NCBI RefSeq assembly: GCF_004010055.1
Contig: NZ_RQVT01000056.1
Span: 202,304 to 266,303 of the forward strand
Direction: 5' to 3'
Source: Psychroflexus aestuariivivens
GTDB lineage: Bacteria > Bacteroidota > Bacteroidia > Flavobacteriales > Flavobacteriaceae
DNA length: 64,000 bases
This document shows positions 35,581 to 44,716 of the stretch, piece by piece. The notes beneath the pieces are model-generated. The model did no database searches. It was not told where the DNA came from and saw only the letters and a list, made by a program, of their open reading frames with translations. The position numbers were made by a program, and so were the translations under genes. Within the stretch, counting starts at the first letter, position 1. Each line of letters begins with the position of its first letter.

Positions 35581-36830
35581 TAAGTTGCGACGAGTTGAAT
35601 GGTTTCTTTATGCATTTGTCTTAAAAGTATCGTTTTATCCTTCTCTATTCTTGCAATAGCTTCATCATCATAATGGCGAATAGTGAATAATGACACTCCT
35701 TTTTGGTAGGTGACTTTAAATTTCGCTTTTAAAATTTCAATGAGTTTGTCAACGTTTTTAAATTTATTATCAACGCACACAGAAAAACTAATGGCAGAAT
35801 TTTGAATCAAGTCAACTTTTACTTGATGTTTATGAAATAAAGCAAAAACTTCACTAATATTTTCTTCAACGAAAAATGAAAAATCTAAAGTTGAAAGCGA
35901 CATAAATACCAAGTTTCTTTTAACGATAAAACAAGGTAAAAGTGGATTTAGTAATTTACCTTTTCCAACTTTAGTTCCTGGATTTTCGGGATTGTAAAAA
36001 GATTTCACGAACAATGGAATTTCTTTTTGCTGCAAAGGCTGAAGCGTTTTTGGATGAATAACTGATGCGCCGTAAAACGCTAATTCTATAGCTTCTTCAT
36101 ATGAAATCTGTTCAAGCAAAGTTGTGTTTTCAAAAACATTAGGATCGCCATTTAGCACGCCTTGAACATCTTTCCATATCGTAACATTTTCAGCATTCAA
36201 ACAATATGCGAAAATTCCGGCAGTGTAATCAGAGCCTTCCCGACCCAGTGTTGTCGAAAAATTATTTTGATCTGAACCTATAAATCCTTGTGTTAAGCTT
36301 AATTCGTCTGGATTGATATGTTTCAGGATTTTTTGCTGAGTATTATCCCAATTCACTTCGGCATCGCGATAAGTATCATCCGTATATATCAAATTTCTGC
36401 AATCATGCCAAGAATTTTCTAAACCTACAGATTTCAAATAATAGCTAATAATACTAGTGCTGATTAGCTCACCAAAACCAACGACTTGATCATAGACAAA
36501 ATCATAATTTGGTGATTTATTTCGGTCGAAAAAAATGCTTAGTTCGTCGAAAAAATAATTAACCTTAGTATACGCAGGATTATTTTTATCCTCAAAAAGT
36601 TCATCTAAAATATCGTAATGGGCTTTTTTGAGTTCAGCAATCGCAGCGGAAAAATCTTTGTTTTTTTCAAAATATAAATCAATAATGTATTCTAAAGCGT
36701 TGGTGGTTTTGCCCATAGCTGAAATCACAACAACCTTTTGTTTAGGACCAGTAGTTTTTAAAACTTTTGCAACATTCCTAACACCTTTTGCATCTTTGAC
36801 CGATGCCCCACCAAATTTGAAAATCTGCAT
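35580..36830 (-). CDS. Aspartate kinase
   Basis: 416 residues, the size of a monofunctional aspartokinase. The nucleotide-binding start MQIFKFGGASVKD and the later LGREGSDYTAGIFAY and EEAIELAFYGASVIHPKTLQP motifs are diagnostic. A shortened C-terminal regulatory ACT-like region follows (about 305-400). It makes aspartyl phosphate for lysine, threonine and methionine synthesis. It is separated by 17 bp from the upstream acetyltransferase gene. Confidence 0.93.
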   Translation of the reverse strand: MQIFKFGGASVKDAKGVRNVAKVLKTTGPKQKVVVISAMGKTTNALEYIIDLYFEKNKDFSAAIAELKKAHYDILDELFEDKNNPAYTKVNYFFDELSIFFDRNKSPNYDFVYDQVVGFGELISTSIISYYLKSVGLENSWHDCRNLIYTDDTYRDAEVNWDNTQQKILKHINPDELSLTQGFIGSDQNNFSTTLGREGSDYTAGIFAYCLNAENVTIWKDVQGVLNGDPNVFENTTLLEQISYEEAIELAFYGASVIHPKTLQPLQQKEIPLFVKSFYNPENPGTKVGKGKLLNPLLPCFIVKRNLVFMSLSTLDFSFFVEENISEVFALFHKHQVKVDLIQNSAISFSVCVDNKFKNVDKLIEILKAKFKVTYQKGVSLFTIRHYDDEAIARIEKDKTILLRQMHKETIQLVAT

Positions 36831-36847
36831 ATTCTTAGTTTAGTTTT

Positions 36848-37318
36848 TTAATTGAAATTTTTAATTTGATCTTCATCCAATTGGACTGTTCGCCAATCTT
36901 TGAATACTTTTGCGCCGTACTTTTCATAAAAACCAATAGCGTCGATGTTCCAATCCAAAACCACCCATTCTACCCGTTTTATCTTCTGAGTTTTAGCATA
37001 AATTACAACAGCTTCAAAAAGTGTTTTTCCAATGGATTTGCCACGCATAGATTTGGTGACGATCAAATCTTCTAAATGAACCGTTTTACCTTTCCAAGTT
37101 GAAAATCGTGAATAAAACAAAGCCATTCCAACAACTTTCTGATCGACTTCAGCTACAAAGCATTTGAATAAAGGCGAATCACCAAAACCATAGGTTTTCA
37201 AATCTTTTACAGAAATTTTGACAGCGTCTGATTCTTTTTCAAAAGCAGCCAACTCCTTGATTAAATCTAGGATTTGAGGTAAATCTTCAGGAGTAGCAAA
37301 ACGAATTTTAAAATCCAT
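36848..37318 (-). CDS. GNAT family N-acetyltransferase
   Basis: 156 residues from the ATG at 37318 (MDFKIRFATPEDLPQILDL); a TTG further upstream would add ten residues of poor composition. The acetyl-CoA loop is MRGKSIGKTLFEAVVIYA, preceded by HLEDLIVTKSMRG, and the end FYEKYGAKVFKDWRTVQL is that of diamine/spermidine-type (SAT/ThiaLysine) acetyltransferases. Substrate not determined; small amine or lysine analogue is the best guess. Confidence 0.88.
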   Translation of the reverse strand: MDFKIRFATPEDLPQILDLIKELAAFEKESDAVKISVKDLKTYGFGDSPLFKCFVAEVDQKVVGMALFYSRFSTWKGKTVHLEDLIVTKSMRGKSIGKTLFEAVVIYAKTQKIKRVEWVVLDWNIDAIGFYEKYGAKVFKDWRTVQLDEDQIKNFN

Positions 37319-37425
37319 AACCTTTATTTTTGGGGTAAAAATAATCAAGATGAAATTAAAAAGCCTCAGTTTATGAAATCGATAATGTTTTTTTCTATTT
37401 TTGCCGAAACTACAACGTTTTCGTT

Positions 37426-38448
37426 ATGAAAAAAACCAACCAAACTCTAGGCGAGTTTATTATTGAAAATCAAAAAGCTTTTAAATATACTTCTGGTGAA
37501 CTCTCACGACTTATTAATTCTATAAGATTAGCGGCTAAAGTGGTCAACCACGAAGTCAACAAAGCTGGTTTAGTCGATATTCTGGGAGATCATGGTGAAC
37601 AAAACGTTCAAGGTGAAGATCAAAAAAAGTTGGACGTGTATGCCAACGAAAAATTTATCCAGACCTTAATCAATAGAGAAATTGTCTGTGGAATTGCTTC
37701 AGAAGAGAATGACAATTTTATCACCATTCAGGGAAATAACAAAGATCATAAAAATAAATATGTTGTCTTGATGGATCCACTTGACGGCAGTTCCAATATA
37801 GATGTGAATGTGTCTGTGGGAACAATTTTTTCAATTTACCGTCGCGTGACCCCAGTTGGACAACCGGTAGAAATTGAAGACTTTCTGCAACCAGGAAATC
37901 AACAAGTTGCTGCAGGTTATATAATTTATGGGACATCTACAATGCTAGTATACACAACTGGTCACGGTGTCAATGGTTTCACACTGAATCCCGCTATTGG
38001 GACATATTATTTGTCTCATCCTGACATTAAAATCCCAGAAGATGGCAAAATTTACTCCATCAACGAAGGAAATTATATTCATTTTCCACAAGGTGTAAAA
38101 GATTACATCAAATTCTGCCAAGCACAACGCGACATCGACCCTTATACTTCAAGATATATTGGCTCTTTGGTTTCGGATTTTCATAGAAATATGATCAAAG
38201 GTGGTATTTATATGTATCCAAAAAGTTCGAGTGCAGAAAAGGGAAAATTACGTTTGCTTTATGAATGCAACCCTATGGCATTTATCGCAGAACAGGCTGG
38301 CGGAATTGCTTCAGACGGTTATCAAAGAATTTTGGACATCAAACCAACCGAGCTTCATGAACGCGTGCCATTTTTTTGCGGTAGTAAAAACATGGTAAAA
38401 AAAGCTGAGGAATGTATGAAAAAAGCTGATGAAGTTCAGTCTTGTTGA
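37426..38448 (+). CDS. fbp: Class I fructose-1,6-bisphosphatase
   Basis: 340 residues, typical length. The metal-binding active-site motif [11 protein letters not shown] lies at 115-125, and [15 protein letters not shown] near the C terminus is the conserved substrate site. It hydrolyses fructose 1,6-bisphosphate in gluconeogenesis. A TATTTTTG box is at 37396-37403 and a strong terminator at 38478-38516, so it appears monocistronic. Confidence 0.96.
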   Translation: MKKTNQTLGEFIIENQKAFKYTSGELSRLINSIRLAAKVVNHEVNKAGLVDILGDHGEQNVQGEDQKKLDVYANEKFIQTLINREIVCGIASEENDNFITIQGNNKDHKNKYVVLMDPLDGSSNIDVNVSVGTIFSIYRRVTPVGQPVEIEDFLQPGNQQVAAGYIIYGTSTMLVYTTGHGVNGFTLNPAIGTYYLSHPDIKIPEDGKIYSINEGNYIHFPQGVKDYIKFCQAQRDIDPYTSRYIGSLVSDFHRNMIKGGIYMYPKSSSAEKGKLRLLYECNPMAFIAEQAGGIASDGYQRILDIKPTELHERVPFFCGSKNMVKKAEECMKKADEVQSC

Positions 38449-38477
38449 ATTGAGTGTTAAGATTGATTTCTAAGCTG

Positions 38478-38516
38478 AAAACGGCTAAATGTAGTTTGTC
38501 ACATTTAGCCGTTTTT
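38478..38516 (+). terminator. Rho-independent terminator after fbp
   Basis: A perfect 15-bp inverted repeat (38478-38492 AAAACGGCTAAATGT, complement at 38501-38515) with an 8-base loop and a T run. The A run on the left side makes it usable by the converging TerB-like gene as well. Confidence 0.88.
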
Positions 38517-38543
38517 GATTTATATAGCTAGATTAATCAGAAA

Positions 38544-38972
38544 TTAATCATCTGAATCGATAAAATTCTTGTAAGTTTCAAATGAAAATTTTCCTGAGAA
38601 TAATATTACCGATTTTCTTATAATTTCACTGGCATCTTGTTCAGTAAATCCAAGTCCAACTGCGTAGCGGTTCAATAAAAAAGACTCCACTTCATCCATT
38701 TGTCCATCGATGAAAATAATTTTCAACAAATCGAAAAGATATTCTAAGCGCTGTTCTTTGGAGCCAATAGAGTGTACCGGATAAGCACCTGGATTTTCTA
38801 GAATTTGTTCATAATCTGAATCTGAAATATCAAATTTCTTGGAAAATCTTTTAAGCAAAGTTTCTTCAACAGGTGTTATTTTACCATCAGAAGCGGCTAA
38901 ATTTACAATGTTTGCAAAATGGTTGATTCGTGTGGATTTTCTAGTATTTTCGTAAATATCTTCAGCTGACAT
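38544..38972 (-). CDS. TerB-like helical protein
   Basis: 142 residues from the ATG at 38972 (MSAEDIYENTRKS); the frame extends upstream but that part overlaps the divergent protease gene. It shows the TerB pattern of two similar helical halves with acidic residues: NLAASDGKITPVEETLLKRF and IIFIDGQMDEVESFLLNRY. TerB domains appear in tellurite-resistance and stress contexts; function here is unknown. Confidence 0.75.
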   Translation of the reverse strand: MSAEDIYENTRKSTRINHFANIVNLAASDGKITPVEETLLKRFSKKFDISDSDYEQILENPGAYPVHSIGSKEQRLEYLFDLLKIIFIDGQMDEVESFLLNRYAVGLGFTEQDASEIIRKSVILFSGKFSFETYKNFIDSDD

Positions 38973-39056
38973 AAAATAAAGTTTTTTAGGGTGTAAAGAT
39001 AATATTATTTTGCGATGCCTATTTAAAAGAATATTGATTTTTGTAATTTGCAAAAT

Positions 39057-39488
39057 ATGAAAAAGAAAACAATTGGAAGATTAGATCGTGTGGAGTTTCC
39101 GGACCTTAACTTAAAAGAAATTTCGGTGAAAATTGACACGGGCGCCTACACTTCCTCCATTCACTGTGAAAATATTGAAGAAATTGATGGTGTTTTGCAT
39201 TGTATTTTCCTTGATAATGAACATCCCGAATACAATCATAAAGCCTTTAGTTTCAATGAATACAATAAAATAAGAGTTAAAAGTAGTAACGGAATCGCAC
39301 AAAGTAGGTATGAAATAAAATCCCGAATTAAAATTTTTGGAAAAATCTATAAAATTTCACTTTCTTTGAGCAATCGAAAAGAAATGAAGCATCCTGTACT
39401 TTTGGGACGTAAATTTCTAAACAAAAAATTTATAGTTGACCCAGAATTGAAAGATTTATCATATAACGCCACTCAAAATGAACATTAA
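39057..39488 (+). CDS. RimK-associated aspartyl-protease-like / ATP-dependent zinc protease family protein
   Basis: 143 residues from the ATG at 39057. The motif [14 protein letters not shown] with Asp 27 matches the DTGA of retropepsin-like proteins; [18 protein letters not shown] is the second conserved segment of the family commonly labelled ATP-dependent zinc protease (PF05618). It overlaps the downstream RimK-type ligase by 11 bp. In many bacteria this protein, an ATP-grasp ligase and an AstE-like deacylase are encoded together, which suggests that it removes or processes the peptide modification the ligase adds. Confidence 0.85.
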   Translation: MKKKTIGRLDRVEFPDLNLKEISVKIDTGAYTSSIHCENIEEIDGVLHCIFLDNEHPEYNHKAFSFNEYNKIRVKSSNGIAQSRYEIKSRIKIFGKIYKISLSLSNRKEMKHPVLLGRKFLNKKFIVDPELKDLSYNATQNEH

Positions 39489-40350
39489 AATTCTCTCCAG
39501 AAATCCAAACCTTTATTCAACAAAAAGATTGGTGGAGGCTGCCAAAAAAAGAAAACATGACGTCCAAGTCATCGATCCGTTAAAATGCGATTTGGTGATT
39601 GAAAAACGCAACCCAAATATCTATTATAAAGGTAATTATATTCTAGACACAGACGCCATTATTCCCAGAATTGGTGCCTCTGTAACCTTTTATGGAACGG
39701 CAGTTGTAAGACAATTTGAAATGATGGGCGCTTTCAGTACTATTGATTCTGAAGCTTTGGTAAGAAGTCGAGATAAGCTGAGAAGTCTACAAGTTTTGTC
39801 CAGAGCTAAAATCGGTCTTCCAAAAACTGTTTTTACCAATTATTCCAGAGATGTCAACGGCGTTATTGAGCAAGTTGGTGGCACACCACTAGTTATTAAA
39901 CTTTTGGAAGGCACGCAAGGTTTAGGAGTTGTTTTAGCCGAAACCAAAAACGCAGCGAAATCAGTAATAGAAGCTTTCAACGGTCTTCAAGCTAGAGTAA
40001 TCGTTCAAGAATTTATCAAAGAAGCTAAAGGAGCAGATATCCGTGTTTTTGTGGTAGATGGTCACGTTGTTGGCGCAATGAAACGCCAAGGCAAAGAAGG
40101 TGAATTCAGATCCAACTTGCACCAAGGCGGTTCTGCTGAAGTGATTGAACTTTCTGACGAAGAAGAAATTGCGGCTATCAAAGCTGCAAAAGCTATGCGC
40201 TTGGGAGTTGCTGGTGTAGATTTATTACAGAGTTCACGTGGTCCTCTTATTTTGGAAGTCAATTCTTCTCCTGGATTGGAAGGCATCGAAAAGGCTACTG
40301 GTAAAGATATTGCTAAAAACATTATTCAGTACATCGAAAAAAATGTTTAA
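39478..40350 (+). CDS. rimK: RimK-type ATP-grasp glutamate ligase
   Basis: 290 residues. RimK features: [18 protein letters not shown] at the start, an ATP-grasp core with [18 protein letters not shown] and [22 protein letters not shown], and metal-binding [15 protein letters not shown]. The Escherichia coli enzyme adds glutamates to the C terminus of ribosomal protein S6 and makes poly-α-glutamate. The linked protease and deacylase point to an amide-ligation/processing system rather than to S6 alone; the substrate is not visible. Confidence 0.9.
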   Translation: MNIKILSRNPNLYSTKRLVEAAKKRKHDVQVIDPLKCDLVIEKRNPNIYYKGNYILDTDAIIPRIGASVTFYGTAVVRQFEMMGAFSTIDSEALVRSRDKLRSLQVLSRAKIGLPKTVFTNYSRDVNGVIEQVGGTPLVIKLLEGTQGLGVVLAETKNAAKSVIEAFNGLQARVIVQEFIKEAKGADIRVFVVDGHVVGAMKRQGKEGEFRSNLHQGGSAEVIELSDEEEIAAIKAAKAMRLGVAGVDLLQSSRGPLILEVNSSPGLEGIEKATGKDIAKNIIQYIEKNV

Positions 40351-41319
40351 ATGCCGGAAATTGATTCTAAAAATGTACTCCATATATTAGACAGAAAAGT
40401 TTATCCTGGTGAAAAAGCGCGCATTAATTTCAACACAGCAAAACTTTACACGACAACCTCTGTAGAAGTTCCTGTTATTATTGAGCGTGCTAAAAAATCT
40501 GGACCTGTTATTTTGATTACAGCCGGTATTCATGGCGACGAAATAAATGGTGTTGAGACCGTAAGGCAAATTATTTCAAAAGGCATCAACAAACCAAAGC
40601 GAGGCACTATAATTTGTGTTCCTGTTTTGAATGTGTTTGGGTTTTTGAATATGAAACGAGAATTTCCTGACGGTAGAGATTTAAACAGAATGTTTCCAGG
40701 AACGAAAAAAGGATCATTAGCAAGTCGATTTGCTTACCAATTTTCTACAGAAATATTACCGGTTGTGGATATTTGTTTAGACTTTCATACTGGCGGCGCG
40801 AGTCGATTCAATGCAGCGCAAATTAGAATCGACAAAAATGATCCTAACGCAGAAGATCTTGCCAAAATTTTCTGTGCACCATTTACAGTTTATTCCTCTA
40901 CAATAAAAAACTCTTACCGAATGACTTGTGTTAAGCAAGGAAAGTCAGTTTTATTATTTGAAGGCGGAAAATCCCAAGACAATAATAAAGAAATTTCAAA
41001 ATTTGGTGTAGACGGTATAAAACGCATTTTACATCATTTTGAAATGCTGAAACCAAACTTCGACATTGAAACGCCTGAAAGTGAAACTAAATTCATTTCT
41101 AGTACTTATTGGATTCGAGCAAAATATAGTGGTCTTTTGCATGTCAAAATTCCCATAGGAAAATTTGTGATAAAAGGCGAATTTATTGCAACAATTACAG
41201 ACCCTTATGGTACATTTCGACATAAAGTAAAAGCGAGTAACGATGGCTATATTATCAATGCCAACCAATCGCCCATTGTTTACCAAGGTGATGCTATTTT
41301 TCATATTTCTAAATCATAA
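40351..41319 (+). CDS. Succinylglutamate desuccinylase/aspartoacylase family deacylase
   Basis: 322 residues. Zinc ligands of the M14-like fold: His 61 and Glu 64 in GIHGDEINGVET and His 146 in CLDFHTGG; a β-barrel-like C-terminal domain (about 235-322) with GEFIATITDPYGTFRHKV. It starts directly after the ligase stop, so the two are translationally coupled. The family removes N-acyl or amino-acid groups; with RimK next to it, cleavage of a ligase product is a reasonable guess. Confidence 0.88.
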   Translation: MPEIDSKNVLHILDRKVYPGEKARINFNTAKLYTTTSVEVPVIIERAKKSGPVILITAGIHGDEINGVETVRQIISKGINKPKRGTIICVPVLNVFGFLNMKREFPDGRDLNRMFPGTKKGSLASRFAYQFSTEILPVVDICLDFHTGGASRFNAAQIRIDKNDPNAEDLAKIFCAPFTVYSSTIKNSYRMTCVKQGKSVLLFEGGKSQDNNKEISKFGVDGIKRILHHFEMLKPNFDIETPESETKFISSTYWIRAKYSGLLHVKIPIGKFVIKGEFIATITDPYGTFRHKVKASNDGYIINANQSPIVYQGDAIFHISKS

Positions 41320-41324
41320 TAGTT

Positions 41325-41900
41325 ATGACAAAATCTGAATTGAGACAGAAATATAAAAGATTACGCGCTGAAATGACTGAAACTGAAATTGACAATGAAA
41401 GCTTAAAAATTGCCAATAAATGTTTAGAGTTAGATATTTGGAATTTTGAATATTATCATCTTTTCTTATCGATAAAGCGTCAAAAAGAAATAAATACAGA
41501 ATACATTCTTCAAATTATTTACGGCAAAGATGGTAATGTCGTGGTTCCAAAGATGGATATTTCAGAACGAAGCCTTTCACATTTTCTTCTCACAGATTCA
41601 ACTTCATTGAAACTTAACGATTGGAATATTCCAGAGCCACAAAATGGAATTCAAGTTTTTCCTTCACAAATCGATGTGGTTTTTATCCCACTCATGGCTT
41701 TTGACAAAATCGGTAATCGTATAGGTTATGGAAAAGGTTTTTATGATGGGTTTCTGAAAGACTGCAAAGCAGATGTTATAAAAATAGGTTTGTCCTTTTT
41801 TTCTTCAGAAGACAATATTATTCCTACAGAACTACATGATATTCCTTTAGATTTTTGTGTAACGCCAGATAAAATTTACAAATTTAACAGCAAAGTATAA
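41325..41900 (+). CDS. 5-formyltetrahydrofolate cyclo-ligase
   Basis: 191 residues with the family's N-terminal MTKSELRQKYKRLRAEM, the substrate segment VVFIPLMAFDKIGNRIGYG and the ATP loop GYGKGFYDGFL. It converts 5-formyl-THF to 5,10-methenyl-THF. It follows the deacylase gene by 5 bp and is the last of the four-gene operon; its stop codon is immediately followed by the stop of the opposite-strand gene at 41901. Confidence 0.92.
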   Translation: MTKSELRQKYKRLRAEMTETEIDNESLKIANKCLELDIWNFEYYHLFLSIKRQKEINTEYILQIIYGKDGNVVVPKMDISERSLSHFLLTDSTSLKLNDWNIPEPQNGIQVFPSQIDVVFIPLMAFDKIGNRIGYGKGFYDGFLKDCKADVIKIGLSFFSSEDNIIPTELHDIPLDFCVTPDKIYKFNSKV

Positions 41901-42029
41901 TTATTTTGTACATCCACAATCTGAAATTCCACAAGCTGATTTAGATTTTTTTTGAGGCCAAAAATATTTTTTAACCAAAAATGTAAGTGCTAAAATAAAT
42001 GTCAATAAGACTAAAATTTCCTGAATCAT
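41901..42029 (-). CDS. FeoB-associated Cys-rich membrane protein
   Basis: A 42-residue protein: N-terminal membrane helix (MIQEILVLLTFILALTFLV), a basic/aromatic stretch KKYFWPQKKSKS, and a cysteine tail ACGISDCGCTK. This is the hallmark of the small FeoB-associated Cys-rich family. It begins 7 bp after the feoB stop on the same strand, and its stop directly abuts the stop of the cyclo-ligase gene. The cysteines probably handle ferrous iron as it leaves FeoB (inference). Confidence 0.88.
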   Translation of the reverse strand: MIQEILVLLTFILALTFLVKKYFWPQKKSKSACGISDCGCTK

Positions 42030-42036
42030 ATTTCTT

Positions 42037-44139
42037 TTATTTTAAAATTTGAAATGCTAAAAATGCAACAACATATGCAAATCCCGACATTCCGAAAAGT
42101 TGTATTAACGGCCATTTCCAAGTGCCAGTTTCTATTTTTACAATTGCCAAAGTACTCATACATTGCATAGCAAAAGCATAAAATAATAATAAGCTGATTC
42201 CGCTGGCAAATGTAAATAATGGACCACCTAAAACAGGATTGGTTTCTGCGGCCATTCGCTTTTTAATAGTTTGTTCATCTTCGCTTCCAACGCTATAGAT
42301 AGTTGCTAAAGTTCCTACAAAAACCTCTCTAGCTGCAAAAGAACTAATAATGGCAATGCCAATTTTCCAATCGTAACCGAGTGGCGTTACCACTGGTTCG
42401 ATAGCACGACCTGCATGTCCAATATAAGAATTCTTTAATTTATAAGACGCTATTTTAGTATCGATTTCTTCCTGTGTTAAGTTTTCAGTTTCAATATTGT
42501 TGGTAACGATTTCTTCAGCATTATCAAAATCGTCCGTTGGACCGTAACTCGCCAATACCCACAAAATAATAGAAATGGCAAGTATTATTTTCCCTGCACC
42601 AACCACAAAAGATTTGGTTTTTTCAAAGACAGTAAATGCAATATTTTTTAAAATCGGCATTTTGTAATCTGGCATTTCTACTACAAAATAAGATTTGAAT
42701 TTTATTTTTAGAACTTTACTCGCCAACCAACCTGAAAGCACTGCTGTGGCAAAGCCAAGTAAATACAGCAACATTAATGTAATTCCTTGGTAATTGAATA
42801 ATCCAAGCCAACGCTCATCTGGAATAACTAAAGCAATTATAATGAGATAGACTGGCAATCTTGCTGAACATGTAGTAAACGGAACAACAAGAATTGTGAC
42901 TAAACGTTCTTTCCAGCTTTCAATATTTCTGGCTGCCATTACGGCTGGAATGGCACAAGCCGTTCCAGAAATTAGCGGAACAACACTTTTACCACTCATT
43001 CCAAATTTCCGCATGATTCTGTCCATTAAGAAAACAACACGACTCATATAGCCAGTTTCTTCCAAAATCGAAATAAATAGAAAAAGAAAGGCAATTTGAG
43101 GTACAAAAATTACAATTCCGCCTATGCCAGGTATAATGCCTTCTGAAATTAGATCTGTAAACATTCCAGGAGGAAGCGTGCTTGTAACAAATTCACTAAG
43201 TTTCAGAAAACTTTCATCAATTAAATCCATTGGATAAGCTGACCATTCATAAATAGTCTGAAAAATTAAAAATAAAATAGCAACGAAAATTACATAACCC
43301 CAAACTTTGTGAATTAATATTCTATCTAAAGTTGCTCTTAAGCCTTTCGCCAATGCTAAATCTTTAGTCAAAGTGGCTTTCAAAGTTTCATTTATAAATT
43401 GGTAACGCTTGATGGTTTCTTTCTGCTGAAGACGTTTCAAATCAGAGGTTGACTTAGGAGTGAAACCATTTTGTGTTTGAATTTCATTTCGCTTTGTCGT
43501 CCCGAAATTGACGTCTTGGGTAATTACCAACCATAATTTGTACAAATCTTGATTTGGATAAGCTTTTCTAAGTGCGCCAAAATATTCAGTGTCTATTTCT
43601 GAAGCTTGCAAACAAGGTTTTGTAGAAAGATTTTGGTAATTGGCAATTTGTTGTTTCAAGCCGTCAAAACCTGTCCCTTTTCTAGCACTTATCAAACTAA
43701 TTTTAGTGTTTAGACGTTTTTCCAAACCTTCAACATCCAGTTCAATACCTTTGCGCTCCATACGATCCGCCATATTAATGGCTAGAATTGTTGGTAAGCC
43801 AAGATCTTTGATTTGTGTGAAAAGCAACAAATTCCTTTTCAGATTTTCAATATCACTAACCACAACCACAACATCTGGATAATCTTTATCCTTCTTATTC
43901 ATCAATAATTCGATGACAACGTTTTCGTCCAAAGATGTGGCATTCAAACTATAAGTTCCTGGAAGATCTAGAATATGAGCTTTCAGGTTTCTACTTAGTT
44001 TTATAGAGCCTTCCTTCTTATCAACCGTAATTCCAGGATAATTTCCTACTTTTTGATTGAGGCCTGTAAGATTATTAAAGACTGAGGTTTTGCCTGTATT
44101 GGGATTACCAACTAAAGCAACATTGATTTGTTTACTCAT
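42037..44139 (-). CDS. feoB: Ferrous iron transport protein B
   Basis: 700 residues. N-terminal G domain: G1 GNPNTGKTS (11-19), G3 DLPGTYSL, G4 NMAD; then the helical regulatory part and eight or so membrane helices with two Gate motifs (ISGTACAIPAVMAARNI; VVPFTTCSARLPVYLII) and a later LATIYSVG segment. It imports Fe2+ across the inner membrane. Its ATG lies 8 bp inside feoA, so translation is coupled, and the Cys-rich accessory gene follows. Confidence 0.97.
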   Translation of the reverse strand: MSKQINVALVGNPNTGKTSVFNNLTGLNQKVGNYPGITVDKKEGSIKLSRNLKAHILDLPGTYSLNATSLDENVVIELLMNKKDKDYPDVVVVVSDIENLKRNLLLFTQIKDLGLPTILAINMADRMERKGIELDVEGLEKRLNTKISLISARKGTGFDGLKQQIANYQNLSTKPCLQASEIDTEYFGALRKAYPNQDLYKLWLVITQDVNFGTTKRNEIQTQNGFTPKSTSDLKRLQQKETIKRYQFINETLKATLTKDLALAKGLRATLDRILIHKVWGYVIFVAILFLIFQTIYEWSAYPMDLIDESFLKLSEFVTSTLPPGMFTDLISEGIIPGIGGIVIFVPQIAFLFLFISILEETGYMSRVVFLMDRIMRKFGMSGKSVVPLISGTACAIPAVMAARNIESWKERLVTILVVPFTTCSARLPVYLIIIALVIPDERWLGLFNYQGITLMLLYLLGFATAVLSGWLASKVLKIKFKSYFVVEMPDYKMPILKNIAFTVFEKTKSFVVGAGKIILAISIILWVLASYGPTDDFDNAEEIVTNNIETENLTQEEIDTKIASYKLKNSYIGHAGRAIEPVVTPLGYDWKIGIAIISSFAAREVFVGTLATIYSVGSEDEQTIKKRMAAETNPVLGGPLFTFASGISLLLFYAFAMQCMSTLAIVKIETGTWKWPLIQLFGMSGFAYVVAFLAFQILK

Positions 44140-44365
44140 CCACTTTTAATTCAATATTAATCAATCTAGCAGTTTCCCTTCGTATTGACAGGTAAGTATC
44201 ATTTATATTAAGATATAATGGATCTTTGAAAGGTGCTATTTGAACCAATTCGACTTCATTTCCAGGCAAGCAACCCATTTCAAGAAGTTTCAATGGAATA
44301 TCATCAGAATTCATTTCACCGATAATAGCTTTCTGTCCTTTTTTGAGATCAATGATTGTCAGCAT
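44132..44365 (-). CDS. feoA: Ferrous iron transport protein A
   Basis: 77 residues from the ATG at 44365 (MLTIIDLKKGQKAIIGEM), an SH3-like FeoA domain with LLEMGCLPGNEVELVQIAPF and INDTYLSIRRETARLINIEL. FeoA is the small cytosolic partner of FeoB. A TACTTTTG box on the minus strand (44387-44394) is 21 bp upstream. The gene overlaps feoB by 8 bp. Confidence 0.93.
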   Translation of the reverse strand: MLTIIDLKKGQKAIIGEMNSDDIPLKLLEMGCLPGNEVELVQIAPFKDPLYLNINDTYLSIRRETARLINIELKVDE

Positions 44366-44479
44366 GCTATTTAGAATAATTTTAAACAAAAGTAATAAAG
44401 TTTTATTTAATTTATCTCTGTGAGCACAACTTTTCTGATGAATTTCTGTAAAACTTAAGTAAGTATTAGCAGAATTAAA

Positions 44480-44516
44480 ATAAAAAATCCGGCAAATAAG
44501 ATGAATTTGCCGGATT
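44480..44516 (-). terminator. Terminator-like hairpin, minus strand, no matching gene
   Basis: A perfect 12-bp inverted repeat (44486-44497 AATCCGGCAAAT, complement at 44505-44516) with a 7-base loop, followed on the minus strand by TTTTTTATTTTAATT. No minus-strand gene lies immediately upstream, since asnS is on the plus strand. Confidence 0.6.
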
Positions 44517-44604
44517 AAATTTAGTTAGGTAAAGTGGACTTCCACAATAGATTACCTAAGCAATATGAGACTTTACAATATTAAATAAATAAATAGCTGT
44601 CCGC

Positions 44605-44629
44605 AATACCTAGTATTAGGTATTTTTTG
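44605..44629 (+). terminator. Terminator-like hairpin, plus strand
   Basis: AATACCT (44605-44611) pairs with AGGTATT (44618-44624) around a 6-base loop and is followed by TTTTGTTGATTTT. It sits 34 bp upstream of the asnS promoter, where it would end any transcript arriving from the left. Confidence 0.45.
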
Positions 44630-44662
44630 TTGATTTTGCCTTAAAGTATTTTGTGAAATCCT

Positions 44663-44694
44663 TTTGTAAAGGCTTGAAGAAAAAATTATCTTTG
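44663..44694 (+). promoter_or_regulatory. Promoter of asnS (Bacteroidota type)
   Basis: TTTG (44663-44666), a 20-base spacer and TATCTTTG (44687-44694) match the phylum consensus. Transcription should start near 44701, giving a leader of only about 16 bases before the asnS ATG at 44717. Confidence 0.75.
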
Positions 44695-44716
44695 TCATTC
44701 TCAAAAAAAGTCAAGA

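Larger units (their letters stand above)
44390..44662. other. Structured intergenic region between feoA and asnS
   Basis: About 270 bp with three stem-loops and no reading frame. One (44486-44516) has a T run only on the minus strand, one (44605-44629) only on the plus strand, and between them (44525-44559) TTAGGTAA and TTACCTAA enclose an inner GTGGA/TCCAC hairpin. The AGGTA/TACCT element recurs, so alternative pairings are possible. A small RNA on either strand would explain this; no promoter for it could be fixed. Confidence 0.4.
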
